In this document: positions 8,825 through 17,047 of the stretch, one piece after another
Numbering within the stretch: the first letter of the stretch is position 1
Layout: each line of letters opens with the position of its first letter
NCBI GenBank assembly: GCA_024693925.1
Contig: JAILKH010000155.1
Coordinates: 1 to 52,127, forward strand
DNA from: Lachnospiraceae bacterium
GTDB lineage: Bacteria > Bacillota > Clostridia > Lachnospirales > Lachnospiraceae
Direction of reading: 5' to 3'
DNA length: 52,127 nt
Notes under the pieces: model-generated
Told to the model about the DNA's origin: nothing
Seen by the model: the letters and a program-made list of their open reading frames with translations, nothing else
The model's database searches: none
Position numbers and translations under genes: made by a program

Positions 8825-11800
8825 TTAACCTATCTCTGAATGAAAAGTCTGCAAACTCTTTACACCCGAAATCTTATCCTGCATAACCTTTATACCCTGG
8901 GCAGAAGCCTTTGCCGCAGCCATAGTGGTAACATAAGGAATACGGGCTTTAATTACACCTTTTCGTATATAACTGTCATCCATTGCTCCCTTTTTATCAT
9001 CGGGAGTATTTATCACCAGATCTACTTCATTATTTGTTATAGCATCCAATATATTCGGTCGTCCCTGCTGTAATTTAAATATCTTGGTTGCTTTGATCCC
9101 CGCACCAACGATCATATCATAGGTACCACCTGTAGCAATTATCTTAAATCCGCATTCGTCAAACATTTTTGCCACATTGACAAGTTCAGCTTTATCTCTG
9201 TCATTAACGCTTATCAATACAGTTCCCGAAAGCGGTAATCTGGTTTGCGTTGCTTCCTGCGCCTTATAATAAGCTTCTCCGAAAGACGATGCCATTCCAA
9301 GCACCTCGCCGGTAGATCTCATTTCCGGTCCCAAAAGAGGATCTACTTCCTGGAACATATTGAACGGAAATACCGCTTCTTTAACACCACAATGCTTAAA
9401 TTTTCCTTCTTTAAGAGAATTAACAGGCGAACTCTTCCCTGTAAGAGGCATTGTTATTATTTCGGTCGCTATCGGTACCATTCTTATATTACATACCTTA
9501 GATACAAGAGGTACGGTTCGTGAGGCTCTGGGATTGGCCTCAAGTACATACACCTTGTCATCCTCGATAGCATATTGCATATTCATAAGACCTCTTACAT
9601 TCATTTCAATAGCTATTTTTTTAGTATAATTCTTTATCGTTTCAACATTCTTTTCGGAAATATTTATAGAAGGAAGAACACAAGCCGAATCTCCGGAATG
9701 GATACCTGCAAGTTCAATATGCTCCATAACGGCAGGAACAAAAACATTTTCGCCGTCACTTATTGCATCTGCTTCACATTCCAGGGCATTATTAAGAAAT
9801 CTGTCAATAAGTATAGGCCTGTCCGGGGTAACGCCTACAGCCGCAGCCATATAAACCTTCATGTGTTCATCATCATGAACGATCTCCATTCCTCTTCCAC
9901 CCAAAACATACGAAGGGCGTACCATTACCGGATATCCGATCTTCTTAGCGCATTCTAACGCTTCCTCAACATTTACCGCCATTCCCGATTCAGGCATAGG
10001 AATGTCAAGCTTATCCATCATTTCACGGAATTGATCTCTGTCCTCTGCAAGATCAATGGTCTCAGGTGTTGTTCCCAGAACATTTACACCGTATTTCTTA
10101 AGGTCTGCAGCAAGGTTAAGGGGAGTCTGGCCTCCAAACTGAGCTATTACACCAAGAGGTTTTTCTTTCTCATAGATACTTAAAACATCCTCCAGAGTAA
10201 GTGGCTCGAAGTAAAGCTTATCGGATGTATCATAATCCGTTGAAACCGTTTCAGGATTACAGTTAACGATTATAGTCTCGAATCCCAGTTTCTTAAGAGC
10301 CTTTGCAGCATGTACACAGCAATAATCAAATTCGATTCCCTGGCCGATCCGGTTTGGGCCTCCTCCAAGGATCATTATCTTCTTTGTATCTTCATTAACA
10401 GGGTTACTGTCCTTCATATTATAAGATGAATAATAATATGCACTGTTTTCGGTTCCGCTTACATGAACTCCTTCCCATGCCTCCACAACGCCAAGATTAA
10501 TTCTTGCATTTCTGATCTCTTCTTCGGATACCTCCAATAACAAACTTAGATATTTGTCGGAAAATCCATCTTTCTTGGCAGCAGTCAAAACCTCTGCCGG
10601 AGGTATCTGACCCTTATAAGTTTTAATTGACTCTTCCTCGAATACAAGTTCCTGCATCTGTTCGATAAAATAAGGTTTGATTTTTGTGATTTCATATAAT
10701 TCTTCAACCGTTGCACCCTTCCTTATGGCTTCGTACATAATGAATTGTCTTTCCGAAGTCGGTACATGCAACATATTCATAAGTTCTTTCTTAGTCTTAG
10801 CGGCAAAATCCTTTGCATTTCCCAAACCATATCTGCCGGTCTCCAAGGACCTTATAGCCTTTTGGAACGCCTCTTTATAAGTTTTACCTATACTCATAAC
10901 TTCACCGACTGCCCGCATTTGAGTACCAAGCTTATCTTCCGCACCCTTAAACTTTTCAAAAGCCCACCTTGCATACTTAATAACAATATAATCCCCGTCA
11001 GGCTTATACTTATCAAGGGTGCCGTATTTTCCGCAGGGAATATCCTTAAGATCCAAACCGGCGGCCAGCATAGCAGAAACAAGAGCTATAGGAAAACCTG
11101 TAGCCTTCGATGCCAAAGCCGACGAACGGGAAGTACGTGGGTTTATCTCTATAACTATGATCCTTCCGCTTTCCGTATTTCTGGCAAACTGTACATTCGT
11201 ACCTCCGATAACCTGTATCCTGTCTACAATCTTATAGGCCTGACGTTGGAGTTCTTCCTGTACATCTTCGGGAATAGTCAACATTGGCGCCGAACAGAAA
11301 GAATCTCCTGTATGAACTCCCAGAGGATCTATATTCTCAATAAAGCAAACCGTTATCATTTTACCGGTCGCATCTCGTACTACTTCAAGTTCAAGTTCCT
11401 CCCATCCGAGAACCGATTCCTCTACCAATACCTGTCCAACCAGACTGGCCTGAAGACCTCGTTCACATACCGTCTTAAGTTCCTCAACGTTATAAACCAA
11501 TCCTCCGCCGGCTCCACCCATTGTATAGGCGGGACGAAGAACCACAGGATATCCCAGCTTTTCTGCTATCTTAAGAGCATCGTCAACAGAATAAGCGACC
11601 TCTGATCTTGCCATCTCGATTCCCAGCTCGTTCATGGTCTTCTTAAACTCAATCCTGTCCTCACCACGTTCTATAGCATCAACCTGTACGCCTATAACCT
11701 CCACACCATATTTATCAAGAACCCCTGCCTTATACAGCTCAGAGCATAAATTAAGACCGGTTTGCCCACCAAGATTAGGAAGCAGTCCATCCGGCCTTTC

Positions 11801-12040
11801 TTTGTCAATAATCTGCGTAAGCCTTTCTACATTAAGAGGCTCTATATACGTAACATCTGCAGTTTCGGGATCTGTCATTATCGTAGCAGGATTGGAATTA
11901 ACAAGAACAATCTCATACCCAAGCTTTTTAAGAGCCTTACATGCCTGAGTACCCGAATAGTCAAATTCACATGCCTGCCCAATTATAATAGGACCCGAAC
12001 CTATTATCAGGATTTTGTGAATATCATCTCTTTTCTTCAT
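8825..12040 (-). CDS. carB: carbamoyl-phosphate synthase large subunit
   Basis: Makes carbamoyl phosphate from bicarbonate, ATP and ammonia delivered by the CarA subunit, feeding pyrimidine and arginine synthesis. 1071 residues, against 1073 in E. coli. The two homologous ATP-grasp halves are visible: KILIIGSGPIIIGQACEFDY near residue 8 and KKIMILGGGPNRIGQGIEFD in the second half, each followed by its own PSYVLGG or PAYTMGG loop. A C-terminal MGS-like allosteric domain occupies about the last 140 residues (IATGGTYDMI). The ATG at 12040 has AGGTGG at a 7-base distance and gives the conserved MKKRDDIHKIL start. carA is not adjacent, although the two genes are often paired. Confidence 0.98.
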   Translation of the reverse strand: MKKRDDIHKILIIGSGPIIIGQACEFDYSGTQACKALKKLGYEIVLVNSNPATIMTDPETADVTYIEPLNVERLTQIIDKERPDGLLPNLGGQTGLNLCSELYKAGVLDKYGVEVIGVQVDAIERGEDRIEFKKTMNELGIEMARSEVAYSVDDALKIAEKLGYPVVLRPAYTMGGAGGGLVYNVEELKTVCERGLQASLVGQVLVEESVLGWEELELEVVRDATGKMITVCFIENIDPLGVHTGDSFCSAPMLTIPEDVQEELQRQAYKIVDRIQVIGGTNVQFARNTESGRIIVIEINPRTSRSSALASKATGFPIALVSAMLAAGLDLKDIPCGKYGTLDKYKPDGDYIVIKYARWAFEKFKGAEDKLGTQMRAVGEVMSIGKTYKEAFQKAIRSLETGRYGLGNAKDFAAKTKKELMNMLHVPTSERQFIMYEAIRKGATVEELYEITKIKPYFIEQMQELVFEEESIKTYKGQIPPAEVLTAAKKDGFSDKYLSLLLEVSEEEIRNARINLGVVEAWEGVHVSGTENSAYYYSSYNMKDSNPVNEDTKKIMILGGGPNRIGQGIEFDYCCVHAAKALKKLGFETIIVNCNPETVSTDYDTSDKLYFEPLTLEDVLSIYEKEKPLGVIAQFGGQTPLNLAADLKKYGVNVLGTTPETIDLAEDRDQFREMMDKLDIPMPESGMAVNVEEALECAKKIGYPVMVRPSYVLGGRGMEIVHDDEHMKVYMAAAVGVTPDRPILIDRFLNNALECEADAISDGENVFVPAVMEHIELAGIHSGDSACVLPSINISEKNVETIKNYTKKIAIEMNVRGLMNMQYAIEDDKVYVLEANPRASRTVPLVSKVCNIRMVPIATEIITMPLTGKSSPVNSLKEGKFKHCGVKEAVFPFNMFQEVDPLLGPEMRSTGEVLGMASSFGEAYYKAQEATQTRLPLSGTVLISVNDRDKAELVNVAKMFDECGFKIIATGGTYDMIVGAGIKATKIFKLQQGRPNILDAITNNEVDLVINTPDDKKGAMDDSYIRKGVIKARIPYVTTMAAAKASAQGIKVMQDKISGVKSLQTFHSEIG

Positions 12041-12058
12041 GTGGGTACCACCTTTCAT

Positions 12059-12101
12059 CCTATATATATTTTACAGCCGCCTTACCAAAGGTAAATATAG
12101 G
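12059..12101 (-). promoter_or_regulatory. stem-loop in the carB leader
   Basis: The arms CCTATAT and ATATAGG enclose a second small hairpin (TTACC, three-base loop, GGTAA). The structure ends just before the carB ribosome binding site. It could influence carB translation or be incidental in an AT-rich leader. It does not match any pyrimidine-responsive element I know. Confidence 0.4.
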
Positions 12102-12147
12102 CTTACTACAACCGGAGTCTTAACTACCTCAAAACTCTCAAATACGT

Positions 12148-12177
12148 ATTATAACAAAAAAGCGTCCGGATTAACAA
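12148..12177 (-). promoter_or_regulatory. candidate carB promoter overlapping the preceding terminator
   Basis: On the minus strand there is a TGT-TATAAT extended -10 (TATAAT at 12153-12148) with a TTGTTA -35 candidate 18 bases upstream. The -35 lies in the loop of the terminator at 12155-12189. This predicts a leader of about 100 bases before carB. Confidence 0.55.
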
Positions 12178-12189
12178 GAGCCGGACGCT
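12155..12189 (-). terminator. rho-independent terminator after the SPFH gene
   Basis: Nine-base perfect GC-rich arms AGCGTCCGG and CCGGACGCT enclose an 11-base loop and are followed on the minus strand by TTTTTTG. It lies 19 bases past the stop of the SPFH/zinc-ribbon gene and separates it from carB. Confidence 0.9.
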
Positions 12190-12207
12190 AAAAATATTCA
12201 CAAATTT

Positions 12208-13542
12208 TTACTGTCCACTTACATCAGCATCATCAAATTTATCACCGCACTGAGGACAGAACTTAGGCGGGTTAGCCGGATCTTCCGGTTCCCATCCGCA
12301 TTTATCACATTTATACAGCAATTCTCCGGCAGGTTTCTTTGAACCGCAATTAGAACAGAACTTACCCTTATTTACAGTACCGCAGGAACAAGTCCAGCCT
12401 TCTTCAACCGGTTTTGGAGCTCCGCAATCGGAACAGAACTTACCGGTATTTCCACTCTTACCGCAAGAACAATCCCATCCTTCAGCCTTGGACGCAGACA
12501 CGGCCTGAGCCTGATTTGCTGCCTGTTGCTGGGCTCCCATGGCATACAACTGATTAGCATTGATACCACCGGCCTGCGCGGCCATATTCATACCCGCAAA
12601 TGCCATCATCGGACCTGTACTTGTATTACTTGCAGCTGCCTTCATAGCGTCTGCCTGCGCAGCTGTAAGAGTAGCCGCTCCCATGGATGCATCTTTGAGC
12701 GTGGCTGTTTTTTGAAGATCCTTTATCATCTGCTCATCTTCAGGTGAAGCCGTTACGGAATTAATTCCGAAAGAAACCACCTCCACACCACGTAATTGTC
12801 CCCACTTTTTAGATAGAACATCATTAAGGGCATCTGCTATTTCGGTAGTATGTCCCGGGAGTGCGCTGTAACGAATTCCCTGTTCGGAAATCTTTGCAAA
12901 AGCGGGCTGTAAAGCAGTCATAAGCTCCGACTTTAACTGCCCGTCAATCTCATCCCTTTTATACATACTTGAAACATTACCACTGACATTTGTATAAAAA
13001 AGTATGGGGTCCATTATCCTGTAGGAGTATTCTCCATGACAACGTATGGATATATCAACATCAAGATTTATATTTCTGTCCACAACTCTGAAGGGTACAG
13101 GATTAACCGTACCATATTTGTTACCGATTATTTCCTTGGTATTTATGTAGTAAACCCTCTGATCCTTTGCCGTATCCCCTCCAAAAGATAATCTCTTACC
13201 TATCTGAGCAAATGTATCTTTAATTCCCTGTCCCAGATTTCCGTAAAAAATGCTGGGTTCCGTAGATTCATCATATACAAACTCTCCGGGTTCAGCACAT
13301 AATTCAACAACCTTTCCCTGATCAACAATTATCATACACTGTCCTTCATTAACCGCAACGATAGATCCGTTACTTATAATATTAGGATCACCCTTGGTAT
13401 TTGAGCTATGAGACTTATTAACCCTCTTAGCTCCCTTTACAACCAAAACCTCCGGACTCATGGATTCACAATAAAAGTATTCTCTCCAGGAATCTGCCAA
13501 TGCGCTAGATGCAGCACCTAAAGCTGCTGATATTAATCCCAT
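12208..13542 (-). CDS. SPFH-domain protein with C-terminal zinc ribbons
   Basis: 444 residues. The N-terminal two thirds match the SPFH (band-7-like) proteins sometimes labelled virion core protein: a WREYFYCESM segment, VNEGQCMIIVDQGKV, VPFRVVDRNINLDVDISIRC and a long helical region ending ASPEDEQMIKDLQKTATLKD. An Ala/Met/Gln-rich linker follows. The C-terminal 90 residues hold three cysteine motifs: two CSCG...FCSDCG/FCSNCG units and one CDKCG...FCPQCG unit, probably zinc binding. There is no signal peptide or clear transmembrane segment, so it is cytoplasmic or membrane-peripheral. Its function is unknown. The ATG at 13542 follows TAGGAGGG at 7 bases. It has its own promoter and terminator. 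Confidence 0.85.
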   Translation of the reverse strand: MGLISAALGAASSALADSWREYFYCESMSPEVLVVKGAKRVNKSHSSNTKGDPNIISNGSIVAVNEGQCMIIVDQGKVVELCAEPGEFVYDESTEPSIFYGNLGQGIKDTFAQIGKRLSFGGDTAKDQRVYYINTKEIIGNKYGTVNPVPFRVVDRNINLDVDISIRCHGEYSYRIMDPILFYTNVSGNVSSMYKRDEIDGQLKSELMTALQPAFAKISEQGIRYSALPGHTTEIADALNDVLSKKWGQLRGVEVVSFGINSVTASPEDEQMIKDLQKTATLKDASMGAATLTAAQADAMKAAASNTSTGPMMAFAGMNMAAQAGGINANQLYAMGAQQQAANQAQAVSASKAEGWDCSCGKSGNTGKFCSDCGAPKPVEEGWTCSCGTVNKGKFCSNCGSKKPAGELLYKCDKCGWEPEDPANPPKFCPQCGDKFDDADVSGQ

Positions 13543-13586
13543 TTCCAAACCCTCCTAAAATTATTAATTCAAAATATTTCTTCATC

Positions 13587-13615
13587 ATTATGTCACAAAT
13601 ATAATATTCTTTCAA
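13587..13615 (-). promoter_or_regulatory. promoter of the SPFH gene
   Basis: TTGAAA (-35), a 17-base spacer and CATAAT (-10) on the minus strand, about 45 bases before the start codon. Two mismatches from consensus in total. Confidence 0.65.
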
Positions 13616-13673
13616 TATAACCAATATTTATTTTTATATATATATTGATCAGATACTCTCCGGGCCCGGGAAT

Positions 13674-15275
13674 TTACTCAAAATATTTGGAAATGCCTGC
13701 GGACATATCAGTTTCTGATCTTGCAATGTTCCTTCTTTTTTTCTTCTCCTCCTTATACCCGAGATTAAACTCATTCCTCGCCGCCTGAAGACATTCCTTC
13801 TCGTATCTTCCAAACATTTTCATTATCTTTGCATTATGCCGAAGTCGTATATATTCTTCATCATATTTGGCATAATATGCATCAAATTTCCCTCTGATAA
13901 GCCTTCTGAATCGTTCATCGCTTTCAAAATCATCACACAATATCCTGACATGCGTATAAAGAATAAAATAATCGCTCTGTCTGTATACAACTCCAAACTT
14001 CCCCGGTCTGCATTTCTTTAACACCTTATATGCCCGCCGTACATCATCGCAAAAACAGTATAATTTCCCCAGCTGGAAATTAACCCAGGTAGCATAATCG
14101 GATTCGGGATCAAGGGATTGTGACAGCATATAATATACTTCATATGCCCTTTGATATTCTCCTCTTCCCAAAAATCCAAGGGCCTTAGCCATAGAATCAT
14201 TTAATGAAACCTCCCGGGAATTCACTAAAATATCAGGTCTTACAAGTCTTATGTCCGAATATCGGTTGTCAGCCACAACCCTGTCATCGACAGGCTTCTC
14301 ATCAACTTCAGGCTCCTGATCTATCACTTCAGGCTTTACAGAGATAAGCTTTACCTGTTCTTCATATTTTTTCCTTCCGATGATCAGACAGGTTTCTTCA
14401 TAAGCAGCAAACTCCTCTCCTATTTCAGCTGCCGCCCTTTCAATCTCCCTTATATGCTCCATAGCATATGAACGGTCAAGACATCCCCTGTAATAAATAC
14501 GAAGTTCTCTCTCAAAATGCTTCATTTTAACATCCAGCAAAGCATGTCCTATATGAATAAAGAAATCATTCTCATCCTCTATATAATCCAGATTACACTG
14601 ATAATACATGGCAACGGCTTTATCCGTATCTCCGAGAAAATAATAACTTTCCCCTAAGCAAAATACACTTTCGGTATATTCTCTCTCCATATAATTACTG
14701 AATCTTTTAATACGTTCATAAAGCTCTATAGCCCGTTCCAATTGGTCGGTCTTTCTAAAATACCTGGCATCATTCAGCCACTCATCAATACTCAATCCGC
14801 CCTGCTTAAACGTATCTGCTTCTATAACCCGGGAAACTGCGGTTTCAAAAGAAATGATCTCATCATTATCAAATATCTCCATCTTATCCATGGTCCACTT
14901 GATATATAATCCATACACCGAAAGCTGTCTGTTAATATCCGTTTCCGCACGTTCAAATTCCGCAAAGGTTTTGAATGCATCTATACCATACCATTGTCTG
15001 AAGGCGTTTATCATCATACGGATCATCGCACCTTCCGCCGACTCCTCCGAAAACCAATATAGATTCACCTGTGAAAAATCAAAATTTCTGTATGGTTTTT
15101 CTTCATTAACCTCTCTTGTTAAAAAATTAACCCTGAAAGAAATATTATTTCCAAGGATCACCAGACAGTTACCATCCACCATATATCTGGAATTCATATT
15201 CATTAACGGATCGATAGCCTTGATCAGTCGGTTAATGCGTTCATCCAGTTCATTAAATACTTCAAAAAAAATCAT
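13674..15275 (-). CDS. TPR-like protein of unknown function
   Basis: 533 residues, soluble, rich in Glu, Arg, Tyr and Phe. Helical repeat segments of tetratricopeptide type are visible, for example FRKTDQLERAIELYERIKRF, FCLGESYYFLGDTDKAVAMY, and later ALGFLGRGEYQRAYEVYYML and QLGKLYCFCDDVRRAYKVLK. Two repeat blocks are separated by a charged linker near residues 315-350. I do not recognise a catalytic motif. The upstream membrane-anchored gene ends only 8 bases before this start, so the two are almost certainly co-transcribed and may form a complex. The ATG sits behind GGGG-rich sequence overlapping the end of the upstream gene. Confidence 0.7.
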   Translation of the reverse strand: MIFFEVFNELDERINRLIKAIDPLMNMNSRYMVDGNCLVILGNNISFRVNFLTREVNEEKPYRNFDFSQVNLYWFSEESAEGAMIRMMINAFRQWYGIDAFKTFAEFERAETDINRQLSVYGLYIKWTMDKMEIFDNDEIISFETAVSRVIEADTFKQGGLSIDEWLNDARYFRKTDQLERAIELYERIKRFSNYMEREYTESVFCLGESYYFLGDTDKAVAMYYQCNLDYIEDENDFFIHIGHALLDVKMKHFERELRIYYRGCLDRSYAMEHIREIERAAAEIGEEFAAYEETCLIIGRKKYEEQVKLISVKPEVIDQEPEVDEKPVDDRVVADNRYSDIRLVRPDILVNSREVSLNDSMAKALGFLGRGEYQRAYEVYYMLSQSLDPESDYATWVNFQLGKLYCFCDDVRRAYKVLKKCRPGKFGVVYRQSDYFILYTHVRILCDDFESDERFRRLIRGKFDAYYAKYDEEYIRLRHNAKIMKMFGRYEKECLQAARNEFNLGYKEEKKKRRNIARSETDMSAGISKYFE

Positions 15276-15283
15276 TCCCCGTT

Positions 15284-15823
15284 TTACTCCCCATTTAAAA
15301 CTATCTGATGCGTTAATCTGTAATGCTTTCCTTCAAGTTCCTCCACCAGTAAATTCATTTCATATGAAGTCGCTCCTATCTCATTAAGAGCAGAATTCAT
15401 ATAACCGTCAACATACTCCTTATTACTGTATTTTGCATAAATTTCCTGAACCAGGCTTTCATTTTCAATTACATTTTCAAAAGAATAGGTGCCCAACCCA
15501 TGTTCTATGATCTGGGCGCGACAATTATTATAATAATCCTCAATATTACCTATCATCATTTCAGGATCTATTCCAAGTTCTTCAATTGTTCGCTTAGAAT
15601 GTGGTTCTTCCTGTATCTTAGCTCCGGAAACTACTGTCTCGTCCCCCGGTTCCGATGCCGCTTCCGAATTATTTACATCCGTTATTTCAACTGTTTTACC
15701 GCGAAATACAAAACCCTGAATTTTAGAAGTTAACCCGGGATTATACGCACAGGCCACTATTATTATCGTTAATATAACCAAAAGACCCGTTATAACATAT
15801 AGAATCTTTCTGACTACTTTCAT
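15284..15823 (-). CDS. membrane-anchored hypothetical protein
   Basis: 179 residues. An N-terminal hydrophobic segment (about residues 8-27, VITGLLVILTIIIVACAY) after a short basic stretch predicts a single-pass anchor with the rest outside the cell. The extracellular part is acidic (SEAASEPGDE) followed by a compact domain with Tyr and Glu. I recognise no family. The start is the ATG at 15823 behind AAGGGAG; a TTG two codons upstream is less likely. It is coupled to the TPR-like gene, so it could be the membrane partner of that protein. Confidence 0.7.
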   Translation of the reverse strand: MKVVRKILYVITGLLVILTIIIVACAYNPGLTSKIQGFVFRGKTVEITDVNNSEAASEPGDETVVSGAKIQEEPHSKRTIEELGIDPEMMIGNIEDYYNNCRAQIIEHGLGTYSFENVIENESLVQEIYAKYSNKEYVDGYMNSALNEIGATSYEMNLLVEELEGKHYRLTHQIVLNGE

Positions 15824-15880
15824 ACCCAAACTCCCTTAACTTAATATTCCTTATTTTATATCAATATTCGTCTTTTGTCA

Positions 15881-15909
15881 TTGGTTTTAATCATTTTTTG
15901 GGTTATAAT
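15881..15909 (+). promoter_or_regulatory. promoter of the 15963 gene
   Basis: A perfect TATAAT (15904-15909) with TTGGTT 17 bases upstream (15881-15886). It drives the two small plus-strand membrane protein genes and is divergent from the TPR operon. Confidence 0.65.
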
Positions 15910-15962
15910 ATGACTTTATAATGGGTATTATCCCAACAAAAGGACATTAAAGGAGACTGACT

Positions 15963-16184
15963 ATGGTTAAACGAATTTTCGCCTTTACACTTGCAGCTGT
16001 TTTGATCATCATGTACATACTGACACTCGTCTTTGGACTTATGCAGGATGAAAAAACCACCGGCATGCTTATGGCTTCTATTGCCGCAACAATAATCGTA
16101 CCCATTATCCTCTTTGCATATCAGCGTTTAATGAACCTGTTAAACAATCATAAAAATCCCGGTGAAAAAGACAAAGAAAATTAA
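15963..16184 (+). CDS. small two-helix membrane protein
   Basis: 73 residues with two hydrophobic segments (about 5-27 and 37-57), a short polar hairpin (MQDEKTTG) between them, and a Lys/Glu-rich tail. AAAGGAG lies 8 bases before the ATG and a good promoter lies upstream, so expression is likely. No family is recognised. It precedes the DUF975 gene by 58 bases, with a possible second TATAAT at 16207-16212 in the gap. Confidence 0.7.
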   Translation: MVKRIFAFTLAAVLIIMYILTLVFGLMQDEKTTGMLMASIAATIIVPIILFAYQRLMNLLNNHKNPGEKDKEN

Positions 16185-16242
16185 TTACTAATTCACTATT
16201 ATATGGTATAATTATTTATATTAATTATGGGAGGAAGATATT

Positions 16243-16998
16243 ATGAATTTCACAAGAGAAGAACTTAAGTCTCAAGCAAAAGAACAAATGCAGGGGAAGC
16301 TCGGGCCAATTATCCTATGCTTCCTTATCTATGGTGCTGTTGCAGGTGTGTCAAATTCAATACCCTATGTAGGGATTTTGGGAGCCATTCTGGTAACACC
16401 ACCTCTTTTCCTAGGCTTAACAAATGTCTGGCTTAACGTAACATATGGCGAAGAACCCAACATCGGTACTCTATTTGAATCGTTTTCCACTAATTTCGGA
16501 AAATCCATAGGTTTATTATGGTTAATGAGTCTGTATATCTTTTTATGGTCTCTTTTACTGATAGTACCGGGTATAGTAATGAGCTACGCGTATTCACAAT
16601 CCTTTAGAATATTAGCAGAGAACCCGGATATGTCGGTAACGGAATGCCTCAAAGCCAGTAAAGAAATGATGATGGGCAAAAAAATGGATCTGTTTGTACT
16701 GCATCTTTCCTTTATTCCCTGGATTCTTCTGGTATTGGTAACCTGCGGTATAGCCTCTCTCTATGTCAGCCCTTATATGCTGATTACCGAAACCAATTTT
16801 TATCACCGTGTAAAAACCGGAGGAGACGGAACCGATCTGTATACTGCTCCCGAAGGAAGCATTCTTAATAAGGCACAGGATATTGCAAACGACTTCACCG
16901 GCGCCCTTGATAATGCTTCGGATAAAGTTGAAGATATTACAGATAATATATCGGATAAAGTCGAAAACATTGCAGATGATATTTCCGATAAATTCTAA
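16243..16998 (+). CDS. DUF975 family membrane protein
   Basis: 251 residues, a polytopic membrane protein family widespread in Firmicutes and without known function. Family hallmarks are the N-terminal NFTREELKSQAKEQM, the amphipathic ASKEMMMGKKMDLFVLHLSF segment, and the final membrane segment ending SPYMLITETNFYH. About four or five hydrophobic segments lie between 20 and 180. The last 40 residues form two 11-residue repeats (SDKVEDITDNI at 226-236, SDKVENIADDI at 237-247) plus SDKF, suggesting an amphipathic helix. A GGAGG site precedes the ATG and a terminator follows. Confidence 0.88.
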   Translation: MNFTREELKSQAKEQMQGKLGPIILCFLIYGAVAGVSNSIPYVGILGAILVTPPLFLGLTNVWLNVTYGEEPNIGTLFESFSTNFGKSIGLLWLMSLYIFLWSLLLIVPGIVMSYAYSQSFRILAENPDMSVTECLKASKEMMMGKKMDLFVLHLSFIPWILLVLVTCGIASLYVSPYMLITETNFYHRVKTGGDGTDLYTAPEGSILNKAQDIANDFTGALDNASDKVEDITDNISDKVENIADDISDKF

Positions 16999-17002
16999 AT
17001 TT

Positions 17003-17029
17003 AAAAAAGCCCTCAATGAGGGCTTTTTT
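17003..17029. terminator. bidirectional rho-independent terminator
   Basis: AAAAAAGCCCTC, a 3-base loop and GAGGGCTTTTTT. It is placed between two convergent genes, the DUF975 gene (+) and the GGDEF gene (-), and works in both directions by sequence. Confidence 0.95.
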
Positions 17030-17047
17030 ATTGTTCAAAATCCAATA

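Noticed and set aside
10745-11605. 286-codon open frame opposite to carB
   Set aside because: It is antisense to conserved CarB sequence, has no ribosome binding site and its protein composition is unlike any family.
13660-13669. CCGGGCCCGG palindrome in AT-rich DNA
   Set aside because: No loop, no T-run, and it may be only an end-of-operon hairpin remnant; not enough to call a terminator or operator.
16207-16212. TATAAT between the small membrane protein and the DUF975 gene
   Set aside because: No acceptable -35; the upstream promoter can serve both genes.
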